DNA of 64,000 nucleotides from assembly GCF_028752835.1 (NCBI RefSeq), contig NZ_CP087952.1, positions 2,647,041 through 2,711,040 on the forward strand. The letters are read 5' to 3'. The position numbers and the translations under genes were made by a program. This stretch comes from Desulfosarcina sp. BuS5 (GTDB taxonomy: Bacteria > Desulfobacterota > Desulfobacteria > Desulfobacterales > BuS5). Under the pieces are notes generated by a model. It worked only from the letters and a program-made list of their open reading frames with translations, did not search any database and was not told the DNA's origin. Below, one piece after another: positions 53,602 through 62,366 of this stretch (its first letter is position 1; each line of letters starts with the position of its first letter).

Positions 53602-54003
53602 TCTTCAATTTGCAAAAAAATATAAGGATATTAATTTTATGTCAATGCTTTTCTTCTTTTAACGGTTTAAAAACTGTTTTGATGAACATGCAGGGCGATC
53701 ACAAGGATCGCCCCTACTCCCCCACAAATATCTCGCACATATTATTATGCACGCCGCAAAAACGCCTGGTAGAGGGAAAAGAGATATTGATCTTTAACAT
53801 CGGGATAGGAAATGGGGGACATTATAAGTAAAAAATTTGTTATAGCAGATTGCAAAAGATGGAAAAACTCATGCCGGAATATTTCCCGTCATTGCTCTAG
53901 ATTCCATATCCAGATACTGTTTGGCGTTTTTTTTAAAGAGCAGTAAACATTGCTTATTTTAAAAATCTTAAAATCATCAACCCAACACAATAATTTTCGA
54001 TCT
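53602..54003. other. Gene-free region with one GTAGGGG hairpin
   Basis: About 400 bp without a supported gene. It holds a GTAGGGG-type hairpin at 53690-53717. The rest is AT-rich with a TTGAC-poor, featureless appearance; short open frames show no homology that I recognise. Confidence 0.5.
53690..53717. repeat. GTAGGGG-type REP hairpin
   Basis: Read on the minus strand: GTAGGGGCGATCC, loop, then GATCGCCCTGC. The same GTAGGGG...CCCCTAC frame forms the central hairpin of the two 128-bp repeats (4621 and 56455). Confidence 0.65.
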
Positions 54004-54016
54004 GTGCGAACCCTTA
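54003..54016. repeat. Terminus of palindromic repeat B (fragment)
   Basis: On the minus strand TAAGGGTTCGCACA equals the outer end of repeat B. Its TAA is the stop codon of the activator gene. Confidence 0.6.
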
Positions 54017-54760
54017 GCGGTTAGCCGCCAGCAATGCCGCACCCAGGGCTCCAACCATCTGCGGATTTTCATAAACAAGAATATCCGTTCCAACAGCCTG
54101 TTCCAGTAAATCACATATGCATCGATTTCGCGCGACCCCGCCTGCAAAACAGACCGGTTCTTTTAAGGAGACTTTTTTTAACATGCCCACCGCACGTTTA
54201 ACCACAGAGCGGTTTAATCCCAAGGCAATATTCTGGCGATTTTCTCCCATTGCCACCAGAGACGTGACTTCTGATTCTGCAAACACGGTACACATGCTGC
54301 TGATTTGAATATCTTTAGTTGCCTTAAGCGCCTCTATTCCAAACTGATCCAGATTATAGCCCAGAGCTTGAGCCATAATTTCCAGAAATTTCCCTGTTCC
54401 TGCTGCGCACTTGTCGTTCATCTCAAATTTTATAACTTTTCCATTATCATTAAGAGCAATCGCTTTTGAATCCTGCCCCCCAATGTCAAGAATTGTTCGA
54501 ACTTTCGGGAACAGGTATCCAGCCCCCACTGCATATGCCTTAATCTCTGTAATTGTGGAAGAATCAAACAACGTTTCAAAGAGGTGTCTGCCATAACCGG
54601 TCGCCATGATAAAATCATACTCCACCCCTTTAAGCAGTTTTTTTGCCTGGGCCATGGGGTCAAAACCGGTATTTATTTGCCTGTTTGCAACAATTTCGTT
54701 CTCGCTCAATACAACCAGCTCAATGGTTCGCGAACCAATGTCAATACCTGCATATTGCAT
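54014..54760 (-). CDS. BadF/HgdC-type activator ATPase (YjiL-like) of the double-cubane-cluster protein
   Basis: 248 residues of an ASKHA activator. It has AGIDIGSRTIELVVLSEN, the phosphate loop TILDIGGQDSKAIAL, and the 4Fe-4S cysteine ligands in DKCAAGTGKFLE and SSMCTVFAESEV, which a homodimer would share. It transfers an electron with ATP hydrolysis to a partner cluster. It follows the DCCP-like gene, its expected partner, in the same orientation. Confidence 0.9.
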   Translation of the reverse strand: MQYAGIDIGSRTIELVVLSENEIVANRQINTGFDPMAQAKKLLKGVEYDFIMATGYGRHLFETLFDSSTITEIKAYAVGAGYLFPKVRTILDIGGQDSKAIALNDNGKVIKFEMNDKCAAGTGKFLEIMAQALGYNLDQFGIEALKATKDIQISSMCTVFAESEVTSLVAMGENRQNIALGLNRSVVKRAVGMLKKVSLKEPVCFAGGVARNRCICDLLEQAVGTDILVYENPQMVGALGAALLAANR

Positions 54761-54804
54761 TTTAAAAATTCTCCCGGTTTTTACTGCCCCTATTTTAGGA
54801 TCGC

Positions 54805-54950
54805 AAATTAAATAACTTGAACAATATTATTTGTCTTTTAGCCCATCTGCTGTGTTGCATTAAAGGCCGAATACTTCGAGTATTCAACCTTTAATGCGCC
54901 TTGCAGATGAACCAAAATCCTTCATAATCTTTGTCCAATTTATTTAATCT
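54805..54950. repeat. Palindromic repeat D (146 bp)
   Basis: The outer arms AAATTAAATAA and TTATTTAATCT are inverted. Inner stems are CATCTGC/GCAGATG with TGTGTT facing GCCTT, then GCATTAAAGG/CCTTTAATGC and GAATACT/AGTATTC. It occupies the gap between the DCCP-like gene and its activator gene and includes the DCCP stop codon. Confidence 0.8.
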
Positions 54951-56230
54951 CCGATCCTTATTAATTCAATAAACGCTTCCACCCTTGTTTTAAGCTGCCC
55001 TATGTCTTCCATGCTGTAATCCGTATCGATACGAAGTACAGGGATATTTTTTTCTTCAAGGGCCTTTTCCGTGGGCATGGATTCCATGAGATAGGGCTGA
55101 CAAAACTGTAAACCATAAAGAATCACCCCGTCTGGCTTATAGTCTCCGACCATTTCAACTATATGGTCAAGACGATCGGGATTTGGCGTAAAAATGGCGC
55201 AATCTACTTTGAAATAGCGGTCAATAACAGCTTCCATGAGTTCTTCCACTGTGCTGCCTGTATTATCTGTCAAATTGCGGGTTCCTCTTTCTCCTACGCA
55301 GGATTCCTCACCAACAATTACTCCACCGGATGTTTCAATTATCCACGGAAGCTTCCAGTTTGGAACAGCCATTGGGCAGCCCGATATCAGGATGCGCTGC
55401 GTTTTTTCAGGGAATACGCCTTCCCTGTTTTGTATGCGCTTTTCAAGCTCATCGCATATACTGTTTACTGATTCAGTAAAACGGACCGGGTTATCATAGA
55501 AAAAAACCTGATTGGCCAAAAGGGCGTCAAGGCCGGAAACAGGAGCAGGAACAGCCTTGCGCAAAGCCGACAATCTGTGAATGGCCTTTCGTTTATTATT
55601 AACGATTTCAATTCCCTTTAAAAGCCTTTCGCTATCAATTTTTATACCTGCAAGTTCTTCAACAGCATCTTTAAAACGCCAATATTCGGTTTTCAGAAGA
55701 TTTCTTCCTTCAGTCGATTTAACCTGTGGTAAATCCATTACATAGAGGTTGGAAACAAGATTATTTAAGGTCTCATAGGCTTTTTTTTTGCCGTCGCAGG
55801 TGTTTTCTCCTACAATCATATCTGCTAATTCCAGATAGGGACAGACTTTCCCCAGCTTGAATCCAAAAGCCGATTTAATCAGGGCACAAGTATTTCGCGG
55901 AAGATAATTCTCCACTTCCTCCATAGCAAAATCCGCTCCGGAGCAAAGTCCCACAAGGGTTGCATCTGCTGCCAGCACGATCTCCTCCGGCACAAAAACA
56001 CAGAAGGAGCCGATCACTTTTCTGCCGGCTGCTTTTTCATCCATAAGTTCCTTGATTCGCAGGCCGTGCACTTCACTCATAACAAAATCAAAATACCCCA
56101 TGCCTTGGGGCCGGTTTTTCTGAGCACTATAAATATCCCGGTATCCTTTTCCAAGAATATCCAGCAACTCATCATGCGCTGCAAGATCCAGTTCCAGGCT
56201 TTCCCACATTTTTTTATAATCTTCGCTCAT
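54944..56230 (-). CDS. Double-cubane-cluster protein (HgdB/BcrC family, YjiM-like)
   Basis: About 428 residues. The start MSEDYKKMWESLELDLAAHD is preceded by AAAAGGAAAA. Family blocks include GYFDFVMSEVHGLRIKEL, SFCVFVPEEIVLAADATLVG, LPRNTCALIKSAFGFKLGKV, MIVGENTCDGKKKAYE, and FYDNPVRFTESV. Several conserved Cys would hold the [8Fe-9S] double cubane described for DCCP. With the activator it forms an ATP-driven low-potential reductase; the natural substrate is unknown. The absence of a second dehydratase subunit gene favours DCCP over a hydroxyacyl-CoA dehydratase. Confidence 0.85.
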   Translation of the reverse strand: MSEDYKKMWESLELDLAAHDELLDILGKGYRDIYSAQKNRPQGMGYFDFVMSEVHGLRIKELMDEKAAGRKVIGSFCVFVPEEIVLAADATLVGLCSGADFAMEEVENYLPRNTCALIKSAFGFKLGKVCPYLELADMIVGENTCDGKKKAYETLNNLVSNLYVMDLPQVKSTEGRNLLKTEYWRFKDAVEELAGIKIDSERLLKGIEIVNNKRKAIHRLSALRKAVPAPVSGLDALLANQVFFYDNPVRFTESVNSICDELEKRIQNREGVFPEKTQRILISGCPMAVPNWKLPWIIETSGGVIVGEESCVGERGTRNLTDNTGSTVEELMEAVIDRYFKVDCAIFTPNPDRLDHIVEMVGDYKPDGVILYGLQFCQPYLMESMPTEKALEEKNIPVLRIDTDYSMEDIGQLKTRVEAFIELIRIGD

Positions 56231-56268
56231 TTTTTTTCCTTTTGTGGATTTGTAATTTTTCAGGTGTT

Positions 56269-56373
56269 TATAGATTGTCACATAAATAATTTCACTGCGT
56301 TATCGGTCGTTGGAGTATTACAATACGCCTTCCTCCCTCTGGCCTTGTGAAATTTATTATCTGACAATCTATA
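56269..56373. repeat. Palindromic repeat A, copy 4 (105 bp)
   Basis: TATAGATTGTCACATAA pairs with TTATCTGACAATCTATA. TTTCAC/GTGAAA stems flank TGCGTTATCGG and GGCCTT, and the centre GGAGTATTACAATACGCC matches copies 1 and 2. It stands just upstream of the DCCP-like gene. Confidence 0.85.
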
Positions 56374-56418
56374 GGTAAAATACTGAAGGGAAGAACAACC
56401 ATTTTTGACAGAAAATCA

Positions 56419-56454
56419 GGCATCCTTCATTTTGTAGTTTACACTTTTTCAATA
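56419..56454. mobile_element. Half of MITE-like element C
   Basis: GGCATCCTTCAT followed by TAGTTTACACTTTTT equals the left end of element C. The right half has been replaced by the repeat A copy starting at 56455. Confidence 0.6.
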
Positions 56455-56582
56455 TATAGATTGTCAGATAATTACCCGATTTTAAAATTTGGTACAAGGC
56501 CAGGGGGGGGTAGGGGTCAAAATCCTGAACCCCTACTCCGACGACAGACAACGCATTGAAATTGTTTGTGTGACAATCTATA
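56455..56582. repeat. Palindromic repeat A, copy 5 with GTAGGGG core (128 bp)
   Basis: Same length and layout as the 4621 copy: TATAGATTGTCAGATAA end, AAGGCCAG arm, GTAGGGGTCAAAATCCTGAA with CCCCTAC core, and TGACAATCTATA end. Confidence 0.85.
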
Positions 56583-56656
56583 TCTGAATAGCTAAATAAA
56601 CTTTCTTTTTATATAGGATATTTTTTAATGTCAAACAGGAAATTACAATAATAAAA

Positions 56657-56841
56657 AGGGCTCGCTCAAGTTTTTTCTGCACGCAAATCGGGAAAAGAAT
56701 TATAATACTCCATATGTTTATCAAGAAATATCAGGAAACACTCAGGATAGAGTTAAAAATTGCTTTTGAAGGTCTGGAAGAGGTTATGTAGAATGAGGCA
56801 TGAGGAATTAAAACCCATGGCACCTTTTTGGGGTCCACTAT
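56657..56841. repeat. Fragments of repeat B and of an IS3-type end
   Basis: AGGGCTCGCTCAAG (56657) is a repeat B end. TTTTTGGGGTCCACTAT (56825-56841) equals the right terminus of IS-A (22968-22984). The DNA between them has no supported gene; one 25-codon frame starting at 56715 is not recognised. Confidence 0.55.
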
Positions 56842-56880
56842 AAAATGAATTTATAAAAATTATTGTAATCGTTCCCGGTT

Positions 56881-58887
56881 TTAAAGATATAGGTTCAATT
56901 TATTAAGTTCTTTAATCTGATCCCTTATCTCTGCCGCTCTTTCAAATGCAAGTTCCTTTGCAGCCTGCTCCATCTCATTTTCCAGTTGTTTTATTATGAC
57001 GTCAAAATTTTCTGTCGAGCCGTTTTCCTTTTTGCCATAAGATGCCAGGCTTTCTGCAACCTGGGTTGCAGGCAACTCATCCGATTTATACATATAATCA
57101 AAAACAGAATTCAGGTTTTTAGTAATTGTCTGCGGAACGATATCATATTGTTTGTTATAGGCTTCCTGAATTTTTCTACGCCGTCCCGTCTCATTAATGG
57201 CCTGGCGCATTGATTTTGTAACCTTGTCCGCATACATTATAACCCTGCCGCAAACGTTTCTGGCTGCCCTGCCGCAGGTTTGTATCAGCGACCTGGCAGA
57301 GCGTAAAAAGCCCTCTTTATCAGCATCCAGAATGGCAACCAGGGCAACTTCAGGTATATCGAGTCCTTCACGCAGCAAATTTATACCTATAAGGACATCA
57401 AATTTATCCGCCCTGAGATCTCTGATAATTTCCACACGTTCCAGGGTCTTTATATCGGCATGCAAATAACGGACTCTTATGCCAAGATCGGAATAATACT
57501 CCGTCAAATCCTCAGCCATCCGTTTTGTCAAGGTTGTTACAAGAACTTTTTCACTATTTTTAATGCATGCCATGACCTCTCCAAAAAGATCGTCAACCTG
57601 ATTCCCGGCCTTCCGAACATAAATTTCAGGATCCACAAGCCCGGTGGGCCTTACAACCTGTTCGACGATAGAACCATTTGCCTTTTCAAGCTCATAATCG
57701 GCCGGGGTTGCCGATATATATATTGCCTGCTGGATTTCAGACTCGAACTCCTCAAATTTAAGCGGTCTGTTATCCATGGCGGACGGAAGCCGAAAACCAT
57801 ATCGAACAAGAGTCTCCTTGCGCGACCGGTCCCCTTTGTACATTGCTTTAACCTGGGGGACAGCAATATGGCTTTCATCGATACATATCAAAAAATCATC
57901 GGGCAGGTAATCAATAAGCGTAGGAGGAGGTTCTCCGATTGATCGTCCGGTCAAATAGCGTGAGTAATTTTCGATACCGTTGCAGTAACCGATCTCGTGC
58001 ATCATCTCAAGGTCAAAATTGGTTCTCTCTTCTATTCTCTGGGCTTCGATAAGCATATCTTCTTTTCTAAAATAAGCGATCCTCTGCTTTAATTCTTCTT
58101 TAATCAATTTAGCGGCTTTTTTCAGATTGCTTTTTCCGGTTACATAATGACTGGCCGGATATATTACAGCCTGCTTGAGTCTTTTAATAACAACGCCCCT
58201 TAAAGGATCGATCTCGGAAATCCTTTCAACCTGATCACCAAAAAAATCTATCCGCACGGCCAGATCATCCTCGTAAGCAGGTAAAATTTCCACCCGGTCG
58301 CCCCTGACCCTGAAAATGCCTCTATGAAAATCAACATCATTACGTTCATAATGCATTGCAACAAGATCCGAAAGAAACTTATCTCTGACAAGCTCCATAT
58401 CTTCTTTAATATTAATACACATATTAAGATATTCCTCCGGGTCGCCGAGTCCGTAAATACATGAGACACTTGCCACAACGATGGCATCCCTGCGTGATAG
58501 TACGGATCTGGTGGCTGAATGCCGCAGCTTGTCTATCATCTCATTCATGGAGGAATCCTTCTGAATATATGTATCGCTGGAAGGGATATAGGCTTCAGGC
58601 TGATAATAATCGTAATAGCTGACAAAATATTCAACCGCATTATCAGGAAAAAGACTTTTGAATTCATTAAAAAGCTGGGCAGCAAGTGTTTTATTGGGCG
58701 CCAGAATCAAAGCCGGCTTACCAAGCCTGGCAACAACATTGGCTATTGTAAATGTCTTGCCTGATCCGGTAACCCCCAAGAGAACCTGATGTTTCTTACC
58801 GTTTAAAAGTCCCTTGCATAAAGCGTTTATTGCTTTAGGCTGATCACCGCGCGGTTTATAATTTGATACAAGATTAAAGGATGACAT
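56881..58887 (-). CDS. uvrB: Excinuclease ABC subunit B
   Basis: About 668 residues. Walker A is [16 protein letters not shown], and the beta-hairpin is [20 protein letters not shown]. Helicase motifs include [21 protein letters not shown], and [20 protein letters not shown]. The C-terminal UVR domain is [20 protein letters not shown]. It verifies damage in nucleotide excision repair. The ATG at 58887 ([10 protein letters not shown]) is preferred to a TTG three codons earlier. Confidence 0.97.
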   Translation of the reverse strand: MSSFNLVSNYKPRGDQPKAINALCKGLLNGKKHQVLLGVTGSGKTFTIANVVARLGKPALILAPNKTLAAQLFNEFKSLFPDNAVEYFVSYYDYYQPEAYIPSSDTYIQKDSSMNEMIDKLRHSATRSVLSRRDAIVVASVSCIYGLGDPEEYLNMCINIKEDMELVRDKFLSDLVAMHYERNDVDFHRGIFRVRGDRVEILPAYEDDLAVRIDFFGDQVERISEIDPLRGVVIKRLKQAVIYPASHYVTGKSNLKKAAKLIKEELKQRIAYFRKEDMLIEAQRIEERTNFDLEMMHEIGYCNGIENYSRYLTGRSIGEPPPTLIDYLPDDFLICIDESHIAVPQVKAMYKGDRSRKETLVRYGFRLPSAMDNRPLKFEEFESEIQQAIYISATPADYELEKANGSIVEQVVRPTGLVDPEIYVRKAGNQVDDLFGEVMACIKNSEKVLVTTLTKRMAEDLTEYYSDLGIRVRYLHADIKTLERVEIIRDLRADKFDVLIGINLLREGLDIPEVALVAILDADKEGFLRSARSLIQTCGRAARNVCGRVIMYADKVTKSMRQAINETGRRRKIQEAYNKQYDIVPQTITKNLNSVFDYMYKSDELPATQVAESLASYGKKENGSTENFDVIIKQLENEMEQAAKELAFERAAEIRDQIKELNKLNLYL

Positions 58888-59219
58888 TATATCCAAGGAT
58901 GTTTACTGATATTAAATTAATTGCAAAGAAATCGGAGCAGATGTCCAAATTTCAGACCTCGGGAAAAAATAGCATTTTAAGCATAATTTTTTGGACACTT
59001 TCCTTTTAAATAGTATCCGCTGAATTTCGATAATAACATAGTATATCAGCATTGTTCATATATTAATCATAGAGAATTTTAATCTAAAATTTTAAGCTCA
59101 TTTGTGGTATTTTAATTGAATTTTGGTAAAAAACGGCAAATTGTTAACACCTATAGACGCACCTCTCCTATCCGCATATTTTTTAAAATCAACTATTTTT
59201 GATAAAATCCTTGTTCGGC
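58888..59219. other. Gene-free AT-rich region between uvrB and a transposase gene
   Basis: About 330 bp without a gene. It contains TGTCCAAA (about 58950) and TTTTGGACAC (about 58990) in inverted orientation, which could be old insertion-sequence ends. Nothing else was recognised. Confidence 0.4.
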
Positions 59220-60536
59220 TTATGCCAGCCCGAGTTTCATCAGTTTTTTTTCTTCAATCTTTTCTCCCATTAGAAGCTGAATAAACTTTTTAAGATTATA
59301 AGCGGTTTGACAAAGCAATGACCATATACGGTCTCCTTCAAATCCTCTATAAAGACTGCATCCAAAACCTCTAATATTTTTTGCAATAGCTATGAAACCT
59401 TCTGTTGCTGAACGGGCTTTACAGCAAAAACTCTGTTTTTCTTCGGATACATCTTTTTTACGCCCCAAAAAAACGTTACTGATATTGTCTGCAATTTTAA
59501 AATTACCATTGCTTCTGTAACCAAGGTCGGTAATAATATTTTCCGGTTCGCCTTTCATCCGTTTTTTGAACTGTTCGAGTGTTCCAGCAAAAAGCGTTTT
59601 ATCATTTGGATTACCGATAAAATTTTCAATGGTAATCATGAATCCTTCCCTATTGAAAGTCATTTCCATTGTTGTGCCGAATTCACACTTCGGATGCTCT
59701 TTTCCTTTTACAATCGGGCGGGCATCCGGTTCATCAATGGATACAATCCGGTTTTTTATCTGTTTTTTACCTTCGAGTTTTTCTAAGGTTTGTGCTTCAA
59801 GAATAGTAAGAATAGCAAACATATTGTCAGCTTTTATTTGTTTTTTCTTTGTGGTCTTTAATGATTCAACTTTTTTATCAAATATTTTTAGAGCAGGAAT
59901 AAATAATATATTAAATTTGAGTAACCATTCCAAACGGTTTTGTTTTTTGTTCAAAAAAAATTCTCGCCATAATTTTTTTACTTCATTATTGTCCCACCAC
60001 AAGGAGATTTGATGCAAAACGGCAAATTGTTTCATTTTGTCAAAAGCTTTAAAAATTAAATGTACATCATTTGGATAGATAACGTTATTTTTCAATACGC
60101 TTGAATCTATCATAGCATTATCACCCTGTATTATCCCAGCTTTGCGTAGAACCTCAAAAACTTCTTTTTCTATAATTTCAACACCTTCTTCACCTATACG
60201 TTTTCGAAATACACATATAGAACTCGGATCCAGGCATGTTTGCAATTCCTCATTTGTGATGTTACAAAAATATTGAATATAGTGGTTTTCTTTTATATGC
60301 TTAACCATTTGCCTATCACTTAATTGATAGTATTTTATACAAATCAAAATCGCTGTCATCATCCTGAGAGATTTTCCAAAAGCACCCTGACTGGTGTTAT
60401 AAAATTTACACAACTTTGTAATCATTTTTTGCCATGGAATTATCCCACGGATAATAACCAATTCCTGAACTGGATTGGTTATATTTGCTTTCACCCATTC
60501 ATCAGAAAGAACTTCTTCAAAAGTATTTTTTATCAT
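59220..60536 (-). CDS. IS5/IS1182-type transposase
   Basis: About 438 residues from an ATG preceded by ATAGGAGG. An N-terminal DUF772-like region (GKSLRMMTAILICIKYYQLS, DRQMVKHIKENHYIQYFCNI) is followed by the DDE core: MIDSSVLKNNV, SIDEPDARPIVKGKEHPKCE, IITDLGYRSNG, and a late SATEGFIAIAKNIRGFGCSL. It looks complete. Terminal repeats were not identified. Confidence 0.85.
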   Translation of the reverse strand: MIKNTFEEVLSDEWVKANITNPVQELVIIRGIIPWQKMITKLCKFYNTSQGAFGKSLRMMTAILICIKYYQLSDRQMVKHIKENHYIQYFCNITNEELQTCLDPSSICVFRKRIGEEGVEIIEKEVFEVLRKAGIIQGDNAMIDSSVLKNNVIYPNDVHLIFKAFDKMKQFAVLHQISLWWDNNEVKKLWREFFLNKKQNRLEWLLKFNILFIPALKIFDKKVESLKTTKKKQIKADNMFAILTILEAQTLEKLEGKKQIKNRIVSIDEPDARPIVKGKEHPKCEFGTTMEMTFNREGFMITIENFIGNPNDKTLFAGTLEQFKKRMKGEPENIITDLGYRSNGNFKIADNISNVFLGRKKDVSEEKQSFCCKARSATEGFIAIAKNIRGFGCSLYRGFEGDRIWSLLCQTAYNLKKFIQLLMGEKIEEKKLMKLGLA

Positions 60537-60656
60537 CAGAATACCTCCTATCCTTTTTAGAGTGCTTAAAATACCATTTAGCTGCAATTTAAAAAATGGC
60601 ATATACTGCTATGGATAGCAAAGCATTTCTTTCATAAAAAAGAAATTCAGCAGATA

Positions 60657-62093
60657 CTAAATAGGTGACGAACCAACTTCAATCTGTAATATTTTTCCAA
60701 TCGGAATATAGGCGCTTAATGCATTCAATCTTTTACAAAATTGTTCCTGCGCTTTTCGGCGGCTTGGTTGTTGAAGAGGCTCCAATCGGACAACCACTCT
60801 GTCTGCTTCAGATTTGATCCATCCATGAGACTGAGTGATGGCATAAAACAAGTCCACATATTCATTTTCATTCGGGTAATGACACAATAACCAGTCAGTC
60901 ATATCCTTACGCGCATTCCATAATGAAGCTGTAACAAAATCAAAAAGATTTTTTCCTTCATTATCAATCTTCTTAAAGGAATTATAATCCTCAAGAGTAG
61001 AAACATCCACCTTTTCAGGCAGTTGTTTTTTCTCATTGAGGAGCTTTGTGAGCTCTGCCTCTAACTGGCTTATTCCTGATTCTAAACAGGCTTTCAAGCT
61101 GTTTTCGCGCCTTGAGCCATCTTTGTTTAAAACTTCCTTAGTCCTTGAATTTTTTTTATGCTTTTTATCAAGCTTTTTACGTACGGTCTTAATTTCTTTC
61201 TCAATGGATTTGATAGCAGGATTTGCTATAAGCTGTTTATCGCTATCTAATGTTTTAAAGTCGGGGTGATAATGAAAAAGCTGTTGCTTAAAAAATAATT
61301 TACAAAGAGATGTGGAAAATCGTAAATTACAAGCTGCATAGAACCATTGCCAAACATCTCTTTTTGGAGGCAATTTATTGAGGCCCAAAATAAGCCCCGC
61401 TTCTTTCTGGTTAATATTTTTCAGTTGTTCTATGGATTTGATATTATTGGCGACCATCAACAAGAAAACTAAAAATATTTTATAGGCAGAACCAAAATAA
61501 CCCATTATCAGCTTAAGCCATTGATTTGTACTAATTAAAACAATTAGATAAGGGAATATCCCTGCAAAACGAGTGAATTTCCAATCATGAAGGCTCTTAA
61601 ATGGTTGTTCGTCTTTTGAAACAAGTTGTTCGCCGAATTCAAAATCAAGCTCCTGCTGTTTTTTTTGATTTTCTAATCGTTTAGCTTTTCTCTCTTTAGC
61701 GAGAATGACAGCCTTGGTGCCCTGTATGCGTTTGTGCTGCGTGCTCTTGCGATGTTGTTCAAGATTTTTGCCCATTTTGGGATTATATCCACCCAATAAG
61801 CCTTCTGTCCCAAATTTTTTTTTGCTCTCAATGTAATTGTGTATCGTTTGTCTGCTAATATTAAGGGCACCAGCCAATAAAGATTTATTCGCACCCAATT
61901 CAACGGCATCAACAACAAATATTTTTTTTGCCGGCTTGTCAGAAATATCAACCTTTTTAACAATGATATCGCGGTTTTTAAGGGTAATCATGTGCTTATT
62001 TCTTCTGTTAAAAACCAACGACAAATTTGCGCCAATCATTTTGGTGTTATCGTTTTTTTTCTTTGGTATATCTGGAAATAGTTGTTTTTGCAT
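60657..62093 (-). CDS. Transposase-like HTH protein, possibly missing its catalytic core
   Basis: 478 residues. An N-terminal HTH (NKSLLAGALNISRQTIHNYI) precedes SIEQLKNINQKEAGLILGLN with KLPPKRDVWQWFY, a block typical of a group of large putative transposases. The middle is a Lys-rich helical region (IEKEIKTVRKKLDKKHKKNS), where those proteins, as I recall them, carry the DDE domain. The C-terminus (RRKAQEQFCKRLNALSAYIP) again matches the group. I do not see a DDE triad, so it may be an internally deleted, inactive copy. Family assignment is from memory. Confidence 0.5.
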   Translation of the reverse strand: MQKQLFPDIPKKKNDNTKMIGANLSLVFNRRNKHMITLKNRDIIVKKVDISDKPAKKIFVVDAVELGANKSLLAGALNISRQTIHNYIESKKKFGTEGLLGGYNPKMGKNLEQHRKSTQHKRIQGTKAVILAKERKAKRLENQKKQQELDFEFGEQLVSKDEQPFKSLHDWKFTRFAGIFPYLIVLISTNQWLKLIMGYFGSAYKIFLVFLLMVANNIKSIEQLKNINQKEAGLILGLNKLPPKRDVWQWFYAACNLRFSTSLCKLFFKQQLFHYHPDFKTLDSDKQLIANPAIKSIEKEIKTVRKKLDKKHKKNSRTKEVLNKDGSRRENSLKACLESGISQLEAELTKLLNEKKQLPEKVDVSTLEDYNSFKKIDNEGKNLFDFVTASLWNARKDMTDWLLCHYPNENEYVDLFYAITQSHGWIKSEADRVVVRLEPLQQPSRRKAQEQFCKRLNALSAYIPIGKILQIEVGSSPI

Positions 62094-62366
62094 AATTGAT
62101 ACCTTAATGTGGTGTACGCAATGTGAATTTTTAATAAGGTATCACAAAAAAATATTTTTTACAAAATAAATTTACATTAAATAAAAGAAATAGTTAAAAT
62201 AAAATAGGTTAAACATATGAATGTCCAACATTATGCTTGTCCAATAAATTACTGGAGAATAGTCTAACTACCTGAATAATAAGGCTTTACGCATTTCTAT
62301 TCACTTTGTACGTTCCGAGGTCTGTTGTAGAAGCATGGTTAAAACTCTATTCAAAGGATCGCAACC

